The position numbers were made by a program, and so were the translations under genes. From Carposina sasakii (taxonomy: Eukaryota; Arthropoda; Insecta; Lepidoptera; Carposinidae): 64,000 nt of DNA. Below, in pieces: positions 11,725 to 23,425 of the stretch. The stretch is taken from NCBI GenBank assembly GCA_014607495.2, contig CP053150.1, forward strand, positions 10,560,495 through 10,624,494, in the 5' to 3' direction. How positions within the stretch are numbered: the stretch's first letter is position 1; the number at the start of each line of letters is the position of its first letter. Below the pieces are notes generated by a model. The model saw only the letters and a list, made by a program, of their open reading frames with translations, did not search any database and was not told the DNA's origin.

Positions 11725-13360
11725 ACTTCCAAATTATTCTCCTTTATTTGGATGAAACCTACGGTATCAAGTCCAATTTAAAGGCAAATGATAGATAGTG
11801 ATAGCTGCCCGATAAAAACATTATTCGGATCCATAAAAATATGTTGTAGATGTAGTAGCAATAGATCAATTTGTATGATCCGTAAATATGTTTATATACT
11901 CGTAGGTACAAATAAAATTATGTGGATTATATGGAGAATTAAAACGTATTTTTAAATGTAGGCATACTCTTACCACTAGTTCTGTGTCTATAAACTAACT
12001 ATCCAGAATCACATTAGAAATTGCATTTGATTTTATTATTGAGTTTGAATTAAATACCTACCTACCTAGTTTATGTGCATAGGAAACAGTTCTATGTTTC
12101 TGAGTAAACCTATAAGGAAACCTAGCTTTGATACGATTTATTTTAAGCAGGTAAACTTATTTTTACTGTAGGTAGTATATAACATATAGAAAATATTTTT
12201 CTAGAGCACAAGTTTAATATAGGCAGTATATTATTTTTATTTATGTCTATTGCAATGCTACGAAATGATAACTTAGGTAATATAAAAAATGACAACTTGA
12301 CATCTGATCGTACCAAAAGTGAAATAAAATATCAACTTCATCATGGTTCAATCACAATAGATCTTCACGCAGCTAACGCCGCATGCATAATCCACTTTGC
12401 TATACATTGTGCTCTCGACGAGCAAAAATATGAAATTGACGGAAAGAGTGAAATCGAATAAATTGCCCATTGTAGGTAAGGCACGAATTTGTGAGCATTA
12501 CTTTCTGTTTCTTACAAGCCGGGTGAATGGACCCGCATAATAGTTAATTAACAATGATATAAGCTCTAATTGTTACGTTTTTTTAGTTTTTAAAGTAAAT
12601 TCATTTGTTTTAATAGAATCCGGGGTTATATGAAATGTGGAAAATTTTGTATATTGAAAGTACATGCGGGATATCTGATAAGAAAAAACACTTTCATACC
12701 TAATCCTAAATTGGAATTAAATAACGTAAGTACATGCAGTATTTCAAGTACATAAAAACAAATAAATAATTAAGTCCTAAGTTTTCGTGATGCCTTGGAA
12801 ATTTTTATTGTAGCCAAAATATAACGCGAAAATGATCGCGCGTTGAACTCTTTTGAAGAATTTGAATATTGGAGGCTCTTAATAATATTCTTATTTTACT
12901 AACAAAATAAATAATTTATTTTGGTGGTAATATAATAATTAATATATATGTATGTATATTATAGCATATAATATAGTATTGCCAGTTAGTAAAACGCAAC
13001 TTGCACGTTCATAAAATTCATCACTTGTCTGTCGGCTGTACCTATGGGTGTTGTCGTTACAAAAGCCTTGTCTCTAGTTAGACACTGAAAATTATATTTG
13101 ACCGCAAAATGTATCAATATCTATCAAATTTAGGTAATGTTTAGCTTATACAATATTTAAATTCTTTTGTAATAACATGGTTAATTTGATGGCAATACCT
13201 ATGAAATATGTCAAAATGAGTTTAGCTTAGACACTAATTAAACCGCGTTTACATTATTTTGTGGTAATAAAAAAAAAAATGAAGATAAACATAAAATAAT
13301 TGTATATTTAAAAATAAAATAATTGTATATTTATAGTAATTGGCCCTAAGGAAACAGAAA
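11725..13360. other. Gene-free AT-rich stretch
   Basis: The interval has no credible exon. A small tandem duplication of an AATAAAATAATTGTATATTT unit is at about 13292-13335, just before the next repeat. The 72-codon ORF at 12243-12461 has no recognisable similarity. Confidence 0.45.
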
Positions 13361-13365
13361 AAAAA

Positions 13366-14135
13366 TCGGCCAAGAGCGAGTCGGACTCGCGCACCGAGGG
13401 TTCCGTACAAACCTGTAAGTAAAAGTTCACCCATCACGACAGTCGAAAAAAATATGTGATGTAACAAAAATTTTGAGGTTTTTGGAATGTATCCTTTATG
13501 TGTGCTAAAAAACATTGCTTCAAACTAAATTTCAATATTCTAGGTCGACTGGAAGTACCTTTTAGGTTTTGATTCCCTTGCATAGTTGCGAGCTTAAAAA
13601 TATGCGGCTTAAATTGCTGTTTCTTTCGATTGCGTTCACAGATTGATTTCGTTGCTGCTTAAAGGTATTATAGACCTAAATATTTGATATGAATTTCAAT
13701 TGAATATCTTTACGCGTTCATGAGGAAAGAGGTAGTAAAGTCAGTTTAAAATTATTAAGAATATTTTGACTATATGACCTTTATTTTCACTGATGACCTA
13801 ACTAAAAATTTACGGTTTTCGTAATATTTCCTTTATCTGTGCTATAAGACGATGCTTCGTACCAAATTTCAAGATCTTGGGTTCACGGAAAGTACTCGGT
13901 AGGTTTTGATTCCCTTGTGAATGTCGGAAATTTGCGACATAAACGGCTGTATCTTTTGTTTGCGTTGACTTAGAAGATTGATTTTGCACAGCTCCAAGGG
14001 ACAGTAGACCTGAGTATAAATTTCAGCTTGATACCTCCATGCGTTCCTGAGAAAAAGGGACAGACAGTCGGACGAACGGCCAACAAGGTGATCCTATAAG
14101 GGTTCCGTTTTTTCCTTTTGAGGTACAGAACCCTA
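13366..14135 (+). repeat. TCGGCCAAGAGCGAGTCGG...GGTTCCG repeat (lepidopteran interspersed family)
   Basis: The left end TCGGCCAAGAGCGAGTCGGA and the right end GGGTTCCGTTTTTTCC...CAGAACCCTA are a combination I recognise as a very common lepidopteran interspersed repeat. It contains an internal direct duplication: about 13470-13740 and about 13813-14075 share TCCTTTATNTGTGCTA, GGTTTTGATTCCCTTG and (G/T)CGTTCNTGAG blocks. A degenerate ACAGACAGTCGGACG run precedes the right end. The element class cannot be decided from this copy. Confidence 0.6.
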
Positions 14136-14139
14136 AAAA

Positions 14140-14480
14140 AGATTATTTTATAGGGTTGGAGGGCAATGGCGTAAAAGTTTGACGTATTTACCAAAGCTAA
14201 ACCACAACAAAACCGTTATTATTGCACATTTTGAAAATACGTAAAAACGCGCGTTGAAGTCTTTTGAAGGGTTGACATTTAATATCGATGAATAAGGCAA
14301 CCTTCCAAAATTTAGGTTCATTAATTTTATGAAAATCTACCAAAAGGAAACAACAATTAAGTGCAGTAATTTTTCAGCTCGTGTTACAAAATTCTTAGAA
14401 TATCTTGGCTGTGAAAATATGATATAAGAACATACACAATTTTTCATTAAAATGTACGAGGTATAAGTAGATTACTTATA
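14140..14480. other. Gene-free stretch
   Basis: Nothing beyond AT-rich sequence is seen. Confidence 0.4.
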
Positions 14481-14573
14481 TACAGGATGTGACAAAAGGA
14501 GTATGCTAAGCGAAAAGCTATGAAGATAGCCCTCTATAAAGAACCTGTTCACATGGCATTCGAAATTTATTTA
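14481..14573 (+). mobile_element. Half copy of the TACAGG(A/T)TGTNACA palindromic MITE
   Basis: TACAGGATGTGACAAAAGGA followed by GTATGCTAAGCGAAAAGCTA matches the left arm of the palindromic element at 62774-63033. Homology stops after about 90 bases, and no right arm is present. It is probably a truncated copy. Confidence 0.6.
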
Positions 14574-15103
14574 TTTACTAGGAGTTAGTTTACCTACTAT
14601 ACTCGCCTTTACATACTGCTTTGTATATAACGTGTTTGAAATGAATGAAGTTATTATTTCGGCTTTCATTAGATACACGGCGGAAGCACCACGGTCCTTA
14701 GGTCTGTATCAATCTTCTAAACAATAGATACCGCTTCCTATCATGAAAAGAATGAAATAGTTCAGAGTACATTTGTCTCAGCAATTGCACACAGATCCAT
14801 TGATGATGCTCTTGTATAAGAGTTATTTACAAGTAATAACACTTCATGTGCTGTTTTATTTTATAATTTGTGAAAAATTTTTTTTTTGTAATAAATCATA
14901 ACAATTATTTAACTTATACCTACTCGTAGTTATATTTGTATTTTGCTCCCCATCACAATTTCTTGTTTCGTGGTAGATTAATATAGAAGTGGTTATATCT
15001 TATACTCGTAATACCTAATGGCCTATGATACTCATGCTCTATGTAGTAGTGTGTAAAGGAAGACCAAAAAGTTCCGGATCCAGTCTCAGGACAACAGGTA
15101 ACC

Positions 15104-15250
15104 TTAGGTCCGATTTTTCTATCTTTTTTGATATTATATCCTTCTGATAGGCTCTGACTATTGTAAAAATCGGCCGTTAATCAAGTTTGAGAAGAAGACA
15201 GCATCCTTCAGATAGACTACACATCTAACCTTTGAATTAATCGGCCCCAA
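15104..15250. mobile_element. Small MITE with GGCCGATTTTT ends
   Basis: The left end AGGTCCGATTTTTCTAT and the right end TTAATCGGCCCCAA are inverted versions of the same motif. The element at 39873-39986 has the same ends and a similar TCCTT(C/T)(A/T)GATAG interior. About 145 bp, no ORF. Confidence 0.5.
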
Positions 15251-15520
15251 GGCATTTAACTTATAAATATTATTTTACATAAACGACATGAAATAAACTG
15301 CACTCACGAAAAGCTTAGTTCTTTCGCAAAATTGTCAACCAAGAAACATTGGTATCTGCAATTTTTTCACAAAACGAAACATGCCACATCCGTCACACCT
15401 CCACACTGGATACTTTACTCATCACAATGGCGTCAGCAAGGATTACAAAATCATATCCTCGCTCCGTCAGCTCGATCCGGGATAGAAGCCGCACGGAGCA
15501 GTCGGGCGAACTTTCACGCA

Positions 15521-15527
15521 TATAAAA
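15521..15527 (+). promoter_or_regulatory. Candidate TATA box
   Basis: TATAAAA occurs in an otherwise GC-richer block and lies about 115 bases upstream of the ATG of a signal-peptide-like exon. A TCACT initiator-like motif at about 15562 is roughly 40 bases downstream. Together these suggest a core promoter. Confidence 0.35.
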
Positions 15528-15635
15528 CCGAGCTGCCAGCGGCGGGCGCGACCAGTGTACCTCACTCCGCGCACGCTGCGTACCCGCAACTTGCGCACGC
15601 GAAACCGAAAGTGAACAAGACTGTGACGTGAGTGT

Positions 15636-15705
15636 ATGAATCCTGGAACAGTGCTAGCCTGTGTTATCCAGATCCTTATTGCATCCTTGGACCGCACCTG
15701 CAAAG
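15636..15705 (+). CDS. Candidate first coding exon encoding a signal peptide
   Basis: The ATG is followed by 23 codons reading as a secretory signal (hydrophobic VLACVIQILIASL core, then a Cys). The frame then meets AAAG/GTACTT, a usable splice donor leaving phase 1. A TATA box about 115 bases upstream and the local GC rise support a gene start. No phase-compatible downstream exon was identified. The ZP-domain exon at 58297 needs phase 0 and would be read out of frame from here, so this belongs to another gene or is spurious. I do not recognise the protein. Confidence 0.35.
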
Positions 15706-15829
15706 GTACTTGGATTTTTGGATTATCTACGTCCGCTGGATGTGAACGTGTGTACTTATTTGGATATGGTTTTGATTTTCGCGCGTTTGTAGAGAACGTT
15801 TTGTTTTGTAAAGTGAGCTTTTAAATATT

Positions 15830-16965
15830 TTTCGTTATAGTGTATTTGAAAATAACAAATACTTAAAAGAAACACTTAGATGAAAATTGGCACTTACCTA
15901 CACTTCTTAGGATATATGCTCCTAACTACATATACTTACTTAATAATCAACAAAGGATCAAGTAAACAGATAAACAAGCTAATTTGTCTGTCTGTCTGTT
16001 TATTAATAAGTAGTAAATATTCAACGGTCGCAAAAAAAGCTATGGCAATAAATAAGCAGTTGAGTGCTAATTCTTTATCTGCGAAAAATAATTACATAGT
16101 GCTAGAAAGTTGCATAATTTCACTTTCACTCGCGAACAAAATTATCTCTATATCGCGAACGTTTGATGTACACACACTCATTTACATGTGCTCAGTTAAT
16201 TCGCTGGAGCCCGAGCTTTTTGTTTTTTTTACAACGGATGTTATCGCATGATACCGCAAACTGTTCTTTATTTCGTTACGCATAAAACTGTCAGGTGTTA
16301 GTAGCGACATGTGGTGAAGCCGGTGTTTGGAAAGTGGGGCATGCGTCACACAGCTCGCATTTTATAGGTGTACCTGTGGGGTTTCTCGTTTACTTTAATA
16401 TGTGAAACGGAAGCAAATAGGTCGTAATAATATATAGCGATGGGCTGTCAATCAAGGAGCCACTATAGAGAGGCTACTACTCTACTACTGCCCAGCCGCG
16501 TAGTCTACTGTGGGTTATTTAGAGTGGAAAATGATGTGGTGCTACATATGTTTCGCAGCGTATCAAACTCTATCTGACAGTATATGATACGGTGGCTTAC
16601 TGTAGATGCGTATCTCGTTTTGGAATACGGATTTGGTACGCATTCTGATTTTGGTTCATTTGATCTAAGTAGGCACCACATCTCTCACAGCGAGCTCAAT
16701 CAGTATATCTAGAGTTGGGACACCTTGGTACGTTTAATGCCTACAGGGTACCCGTAGAACTTGTCATTATATCTATAAGTATGCAGGTTACCCCAAATAA
16801 TCGTGAGAACTATAGGTATTTGGATATACTTATCTTAACTATTCTTAATTAGCCGTATAGTTAACTAATTTGTTAAGACTGATAAGAGTTAACCGTTAAT
16901 TATGGTAACCATTATTAATTTAACATGGATACTTTTCTAAAAGTACACATTTTCTTTCACAAATA
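15830..16965. other. Gene-free stretch downstream of the candidate exon
   Basis: No exon is recognised. The 123-codon ORF at 15880-16251 includes a TCTG microsatellite run and lacks a family signature. If the exon at 15636 is real, this is intron. Confidence 0.4.
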
Positions 16966-16970
16966 TCAAA

Positions 16971-17029
16971 ACATCATCTTCATCATTTCAGTCATAGGAA
17001 GTCCACTGCCAAACATAGGCCTCCCTTAA
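16971..17029 (-). mobile_element. 3' tip of an RTE-clade LINE (severely 5'-truncated)
   Basis: On the minus strand it reads GGGAGGCCTATGTTTGGCAG then TGGACTTCC and ends in an ATGATGAAGATGATG tail. This is the final coding and tail segment of RTE elements, as in the full copy ending at 24900. Only about 60 bases remain, consistent with extreme 5' truncation. Confidence 0.75.
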
Positions 17030-17034
17030 TATAA

Positions 17035-20000
17035 TATTAGCGAAATACGAAATAACCTGGAGAAAATAACCTATTTCATAAAACGAAATTCTCGTTCTAA
17101 TTGACATAAAATTTATAGCACACTTATCCATACATATCAGTTAATTCTTTATGAATCAATTCGCGTTTTATTTTCAAACTTTCTCTCTCATAATGGAAAA
17201 CGCATAAAGATAAAAGAAAAACATAAACGTGAAATAAAAACTGAAAGTGTAGAAGCAATTACGATAAGACTGGTTACATACAATCCTTATCTCTGACAGG
17301 ATGCGCTAAACAGACGGTAGGCGATTATTATGTAGGTGCATTATGTGCACTAATGTATGTACTACATTGTGTCGAAACGTGTATTGTACATAGTCTGGGC
17401 TTCCCATTCTATTGTCTGAATGTTGTAACGCTGTCACGGTGTTCTGGCATCTTCAGGGATAGCGATGTTGTGTAACTAAAGTTGACCCAACATGTACGAC
17501 TTGAACTGTACTTTACTTAAAACGCACTCTTTCATAAGGTATTTATGCTATGACACTGAAATCTAGCTATTTCGTCCTTTCGGTACAGAGATAATGTCTT
17601 TCAGGTGGATTGCAACCCTCAATCATATTTAACTAATGTTCATCCCAATAGAGTAAGTAAGTAGTAGACTTACGTATTTTTTAATACTTTTATTTACACA
17701 TAAGTACATACAACACTGATTAAAATTAGATAATGATTTTATTTCACTGCTGACAGGTTTCAAAATAAAATTAAGAATGCAATAAATTTTAACTCTTTAC
17801 CTAAATTAATTTAATGCTACTGTGCTTAGTTGTAATGTAAGTAGGTAGCAATAAGTAATATTTACAAATTATATTAAAACTCGTTAAACATTGGCAGTAG
17901 CATAGTAACGTAAATTCCTTTGCCAAAACGGCTCAGATATGTAAGATTACATTATTAATTGAGACTTTCTCTTTCAAGTGTCTTTGTGTATGGATCTCAT
18001 GTTTACGAGATAAACTGGAATATGCGGAAATACTCGGAGAAAGCGCTAATGAGTATGTTCATTTTTTAATTTCCGTCGAGTTAAATCTTTAAAAAGTTGC
18101 ACTAAAATAAATTAGACGCGGCGTGACTGCTTCAGCCTTCTGTAGAAATTATAATTCTAATTAAGAATGGTACTGCGTACAACACGCGAACTAAACGGAA
18201 CTATTGAAGCGCGAGATGCACTCAGGAATTCAGGAGAAAAACACAGTGAAGAAAGAAACATCTATTATTTTAAAATGTGTGACAGATGTGTAAATTTTCA
18301 CTGAGTAAATTTTTCTTGTGCTAGAGTAAGTGATTTTTATGCAAGAGTAGCTTTTATTAGACGATTTTATCATCATAATTAACGAAGCAGCGGGATCTCT
18401 ATTACCTATGTGTAGAATAATGAATGTCATAGGAAAATTGTGATAAAGACCACATAGTGTGTATAATCGGTACCGAAATAAATATATTCTTTCTTTTCTA
18501 CTTGAAATTATATTAATATACCTGTCAAAAGATAAATTGATGTTGTAATTTCTAATTACCTGGCTTACAACTCTATTTATGTACCAAGTACCTAAAACTA
18601 TGTATCATGCCAAAAGAACCATTGACAGGAGATCTTTTGATCAGACAACTTTATCCATCAGCTTTACAAATGCATTTTTTGCTAATCTCTTCAAAGGTCA
18701 AAACAGATGTCATGGGTTAGAACACAGAACTTATTACTTCATTTACTTGTGTAGAGCATGTAAAATCGTGCGCCTGCGCAGTTGTGTGCGCACGCGCAGT
18801 GGAAAGCGAGCCAGTGTGTCAATATTGCCGCTCCTAGTAGCCCATCTCAATCATTTCACTGTTATGTTACAATAAATACAGACTTGTTTTTCTTAACATC
18901 TTTAATTTGTTCTCTCAGAAAATACGTAATATAATCATAATGTCGTGTTCGACTGAAATAAGCTTTGTAACCATTGTTACCCAACCAGTGTGTGTGGAAA
19001 GCGTGACGCGGAATTTTTGGTTACATGGGTGATATTAAAGACAAATGTACGAACAATGTTACAATACAATTTTCACTCGGATTAGCTATCAAAGTATCTA
19101 CCACCAAGCGATATTGTGTATGTCGAAAAAGTAGCTATTTATTTATTTGAAGCATAATTTAAGGATATTTGATCAAGTTTTAGAGAAAGACATTATCATT
19201 TATCAGTTAAAACGATCTGCCTGTTTCAAAATCTGTCCTTAAGTTAACAACTAATTGTAAATGTAATATTAAAGTTAAATGCAGACTTGATTTCCCATCC
19301 GCAGAACCGTTAATTAGTTCACCATTTGCCTAATAGTCATATCTTCGTCATACTTACTAACGGCAAGAGTGGTGGTAGCTGATGCATTCCATCCCACAAG
19401 ATAAAACGCCTCGGTCTACATTGACGAGTCACTTTAGCACATATCCAAGTGACAGTGACCCATGCCTCGGGCTAAATGCGCCACTCACTAATATCCCTCG
19501 GACTATATATCGCCAGTCATAAACCCATCAGTAGATAAAGATCACCAGTGCAATATTTCAGCCTCTCCCTTTTCGTGCCCGCCTCAATTACTGCGGTTTA
19601 CGATGCAGGTTCCGCAACCTGCTTCCTCCTAACTTCATTTGTAACTATAAGAAGCCATAAATCGACGTGTGACAATTAGTGATCTGGAATAACTTGGGTG
19701 TATTTTAATTTGTGACATGTTCTAGCTGAGCACCTAGATTGTCGGGTTGCATTATTCGATTGGATGGTAATACAGTCCAGATAAAGGACGTTTCCGTGTA
19801 TTCAAAATCAGTGGAATACTTAGTTTGAGATTATACAAATAAATAAACTCAAGTACGAACCTAATAGGTACCGTGTCCATCTAAAATTTTATTTTGGCCG
19901 GGAACTTGAGAGAGAATATAGCTTAAATGGATCGTAAAAGTAGTACATATTTACCTCTTTTTGAGCAAGCAAATCAACATTCTGTGGCGATAATTATTAA

Positions 20001-20400
20001 GTTCGAGTAATCCATAATTAAATAATTACTTGGGTCAAAAATCAAAGCCAAAAGATAAGTAAACAACAATCTAACAACTAGTTGTGTTGGAATTTAATGA
20101 ACACGCATCTCCAGTTTTTATTCTAGATAAGGTTTGTAGAACACCTGCGTTGACACGTTATTCCGCGATGGTATCTGCGCGGGAGCATTGTTCCGAGGCA
20201 CCATTCGGACGGATGTGGCACTCGCTTTCCTAGCTCTGGGAAATTTTCTGTCTATGGCACACTGCGCCGACACTGTTCTGTCTAATTCTACTTATTTGAT
20301 TCTAATTTAAAAGGCTTATGGGAAAATTAAGCTAAAATGAATACTTGGACGTTGATTGTAAAATAGATTTTCCTTACAAGTATGTATGTAAAAGAAAAAG
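17035..20400. other. Gene-free AT-rich stretch
   Basis: No exon is supported. A GC-rich island at 18765-18810 carries TGCGCACGCGCA, which matches the NRF-1-type YGCGCAYGCGCR site, beside GCGCCTGCGCA. The rest is AT-rich and non-repetitive by eye. Confidence 0.45.
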
Positions 20401-20421
20401 TAGCCTGAAATGGTAGGTACT

Positions 20422-20532
20422 TCACTATGGGTGCGCCCACTACCGGGCACTACACCCTCCACTGAGCCTCGGATCGTGAGCCATAGTGAATGTTTGAACT
20501 ACCAAATTGTAACGCCTAATACAATTTCATTT
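20422..20532 (-). repeat. GTGCGCCCACCACCGGG repeat, copy 2 (rearranged, 12-bp direct-repeat flanks)
   Basis: The 111-bp copy is bracketed by the exact direct repeat ATGGTAGGTACT (20410-20421 and 20533-20544), which looks like a target-site duplication. Relative to copy 1 (4823-5192), read on the minus strand it starts with the same AAATGAAATTGTATTAGG end. The GTGCGCCC-containing half is then inverted between a CACTATGG motif and its complement CCATAGTG. No coding capacity. Confidence 0.65.
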
Positions 20533-20759
20533 ATGGTAGGTACTGTAAAACATCTATGTATGTATATGTTATATGTACCTACCCTTAGACATATACCTTA
20601 GACACAATGCTGCGTCTTTCGAACTTTGGTTGGATACGTTTCTGGCTACATTTTTGTATTCAACATAGGTTCTAAAAACATAGTATAACTACTCGTAGTA
20701 TAAAAGCTCTATTTCGACTACTTATCTTACTTTATTCTTATTTGATCAAATTTAAGTGA

Positions 20760-21317
20760 ATATTTTATCACAAATATTCTGCTTTTCATGCTCTTAAACG
20801 ACTTCAGAACTTTCTCCCCTTCAAAACAAAAATCTCTCTGACCCAATCACTTCTTCTTCCCTTGCTAGACTATGCTGATGTTTGCTATCTTGATGCCAAT
20901 GAGGAGCTGCTCAATAAACTGGAACGACTCCAGAATCTGGGTATCCGTTACATATATGGTTTACGCAAATATGATCACGTTTCTCAATTTCGTAAAGAGC
21001 TAAAATGGCTCCCAATCAGACTTCGCCGGAATGCGCACATTTTAACTCTTTTATTTAAAATTCTTTATGATCGATCCTCTCCCCTGTATTTACGTGAAAG
21101 ATTTGAGTATCTCTTCTCAAGAGACCATCCTTTGAGGTCTAATACAGCTTCCTTACTAAAAACTCCTCGTCACAATTCAGTTGCTTTTAACTTCTCTTTC
21201 ACTGTCTATGCGGTAAAGCTATGGAACTCACTGCCTCACTCTGTGAGAGACTGTCCATCAGTTGATGTTTTTAGGAAAAGATTGAAGGTCCATTATTTAT
21301 CTCTCCCATCTTCTTGA
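20760..21317 (+). pseudogene. C-terminal fragment of a CR1/jockey-like LINE ORF2
   Basis: An open frame, entered after a stop near 20757, carries the post-RT C-terminal signature of CR1/jockey-type LINEs: SLLLPLLDYADVCY, then LNKLERLQNLGIRYIYGLRK, WLPIRLRR, and LWNSLPHSVRD near the end, closing with VFRKRLKVHYLS and a stop. The endonuclease and RT catalytic domains are absent, so this is a 5'-truncated copy. The frame is intact over the retained 185 codons, suggesting a fairly young insertion. The listed start is only where the open frame begins, not a real initiation site. Confidence 0.85.
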
Positions 21318-21677
21318 TAAATAAATAAATAAAATAAAAATAATTACATTTGATGTTATTTTTATCCTTAGTTTGTATACTATTTATCTATGCTTATCTA
21401 TGTTTATGCGTTTTATTTAGGTATTTATGTTTATGTAGTCTATTTAGATATTTTTGTTTATTTTAGGTTTATGTCTTTTCTTTTATTTAATTATTTAGTT
21501 TATTGGTCTGTTTGTGTGCACACATACCTACCTCTTATGTTAATTTCTCTTTCACGGTTGGTTTGCTGGAAGAAATCTCTTTTAGAGATAAGCACGCCTT
21601 TGTACATTTTCTTTATCATAAACTTTATTTGTGAAAACTTTACTGTGTACAATAAAGCATAATAATAATAATAAATA
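21318..21677 (+). mobile_element. 3' UTR and tail of the CR1/jockey-like LINE
   Basis: T-rich untranslated sequence follows the LINE stop codon and ends in an AATAAAG motif and an (AATAAT)n tail at about 21660-21677. The tail probably marks the element's 3' end. No obvious target duplication was identified. Confidence 0.6.
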
Positions 21678-22127
21678 TCGTCTGATTTACGATTTATATT
21701 GTTTATAAATTAGAATACCTTGCTCTAAATTCCAAAAACCCATAAATGAGATATGGCTTGATGTGACTTTTCCTTTTAGTTTAGTTTACAACTATATAGG
21801 AATGCGGTTGGCCGGACAACCGCAGCTTTCCATCTAGCAAACTCTGAGCCCTGCGTACACGCCGCTATTAAATTAAAAATATATCGCAATGCTGATGTTT
21901 CTTTCAATAATATTCAATTCAAGGGAAAGGTTTCAATATTTATTGCTAGTTATTCAAGTTGATATCTAGACTTAGTTAACTTTCTTTTCCATATCCAACA
22001 TTGTATTGACAATGCATTTAAATGGATGTATTAAAGATAGAACCCCTACAGATTTACCCGCAGGTTTAGCAAAGTTTCACTTTTATTTACCAAAACTTCT
22101 AATAATATCGACAGCATATGTTACATA

Positions 22128-22375
22128 GCCGCGTGGTGCCGGCAGAGTAGAGTTTGTACCACCCGTAGGTATCGTACGAGGCGATTAAGGGTTTACGAGA
22201 GGTGGGCACAGCGCCTCCCGTGCTGACAATATACATAGTCCAAAAATCACACTGGGGTCACCAACCCGCCTGCCCAGAGTGGTGACTATGGGCAAAACCC
22301 CCTGTGGCAGTAGCCTTGTGGCGTGTTCTGGGGGAAGCCTACGTCCAGCAGTGGACTGCGATAGGCTGAAGACGA
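22128..22375 (+). mobile_element. RTE-tailed SINE-like element, copy 2
   Basis: Starts GCCGCGTGGTGCCGGCAGAG and carries a TCGTACGAGGCGATTAAGGG block. It ends with GCCTACGTCCAGCAGTGGAC then TGCGATAGGCTGAAGACGAAG. The last 40 or so bases correspond to the codons for the EAYVQQWT C-terminus of the RTE LINE at 24900-28065. A short non-coding element with an RTE-derived 3' end is the arrangement expected of a SINE that borrows RTE reverse transcriptase. The head has no obvious Pol III boxes. Confidence 0.75.
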
Positions 22376-23088
22376 AGGTTACCTTGCTACATAGACTCTG
22401 TGCAACTATAGGAATTGTATTTCATATGTTTGTTTACCAATATGTTGATTTACTAAGCTTTGGTTATTTGAGCGGGAATAACATAGATTCCGGATGCAAG
22501 TGGGCTTAAATGTTATACATAGATGCTCATAAATATATCAATGTATTGAAAATCTTCTAAACAAAACATCTATATAGTAGGTCACATTGCCACATTGTTT
22601 CACTAGGGAGGTACCTACCTACAGTTATGGCAATAATGTAGTCTATTGTCTAAAAATAGCTCCAAAGAAACTGAAAGCGTTAATTAGTCTGCATTGTGGA
22701 CATGACAGCGCATGCGCACACAAGTAGACATTTTTATGAATTATTTAAACATAGGATAGGAGAAAGTAATAGATAACTGAAATTATTGTGCTCCAATTAT
22801 GATGTGAGCTGAGTTACGGCGAATGAGTTTGAGACGTCTGATACGAGTATTTAGAGGGGGAAGCGGATGCTGCGCGGGCGCCGACTTGTGGACGACTACT
22901 TAATCCGTAACATCCTGTTTAATTTCATTTAATACTTAGCCTTATCTTAATTTATATACAAACAAATCAATTATGATAACTTAATCTAGATATTCTAATG
23001 CTAAGTTCTCTTGATAATTGAGGCTGAAATATACTCGTATGTATTACAAACCAAGATATAGACATAATTTTACAACGACTAGGTACTG

Positions 23089-23245
23089 GCCGCGTGGTGC
23101 CGGCAGAGTAGAGTTTGTACCACCCCATCCATGCCTGCCCGTGGGTATCGTACGAGGCGATTAAGGGTATCTGGGAGGTGTTGTGGCGTGCCCTGGGGGA
23201 GGTCTACGTCCAGCAGTGGACTGCAATAGGCTGAAGAAGAACAAG
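23089..23245 (+). mobile_element. RTE-tailed SINE-like element, copy 3 (internally deleted)
   Basis: Shares head (GCCGCGTGGTGCCGGCAGAG), mid and 3' blocks with copy 2, but lacks about 90 bases between GGGAGGTG and TTGTGGCGTG. It ends GTCCAGCAGTGGACTGCAAT then AGGCTGAAGAAGAAC. Confidence 0.75.
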
Positions 23246-23337
23246 GTACTGGGTAGGTACTTACAAATAAATTGTAAAAAAAAGTAAAACGGGGTATTAG
23301 CCACAAGTAGATAAGAGTTATCGCATTAGATCAAACG

Positions 23338-23358
23338 TCTATAATAATAATAATAATA
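23338..23358. repeat. (TAA)n microsatellite, left border of the RLE LINE
   Basis: A pure ATA/TAA trinucleotide run immediately precedes the R4/Dong-like LINE fragment. Another (AAT)n run closes it at about 24357-24371. Dong-type elements are known to insert in TAA repeats. Confidence 0.7.
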
Positions 23359-23425
23359 CAAAAATCAATACAGGTAAAACGCATGAAAAAGACTGAAATA
23401 AAATGAGAAAAACAAGAGCCACTAA

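Noticed and set aside
15880..16251. 123-codon ORF after the candidate exon at 15636
   Set aside because: It includes a TCTG microsatellite, has no recognisable domain and no splice support.
23079..23306. Minus-strand 75-codon ORF
   Set aside because: It covers an RTE-tailed SINE-like copy, so the coding appearance is incidental.
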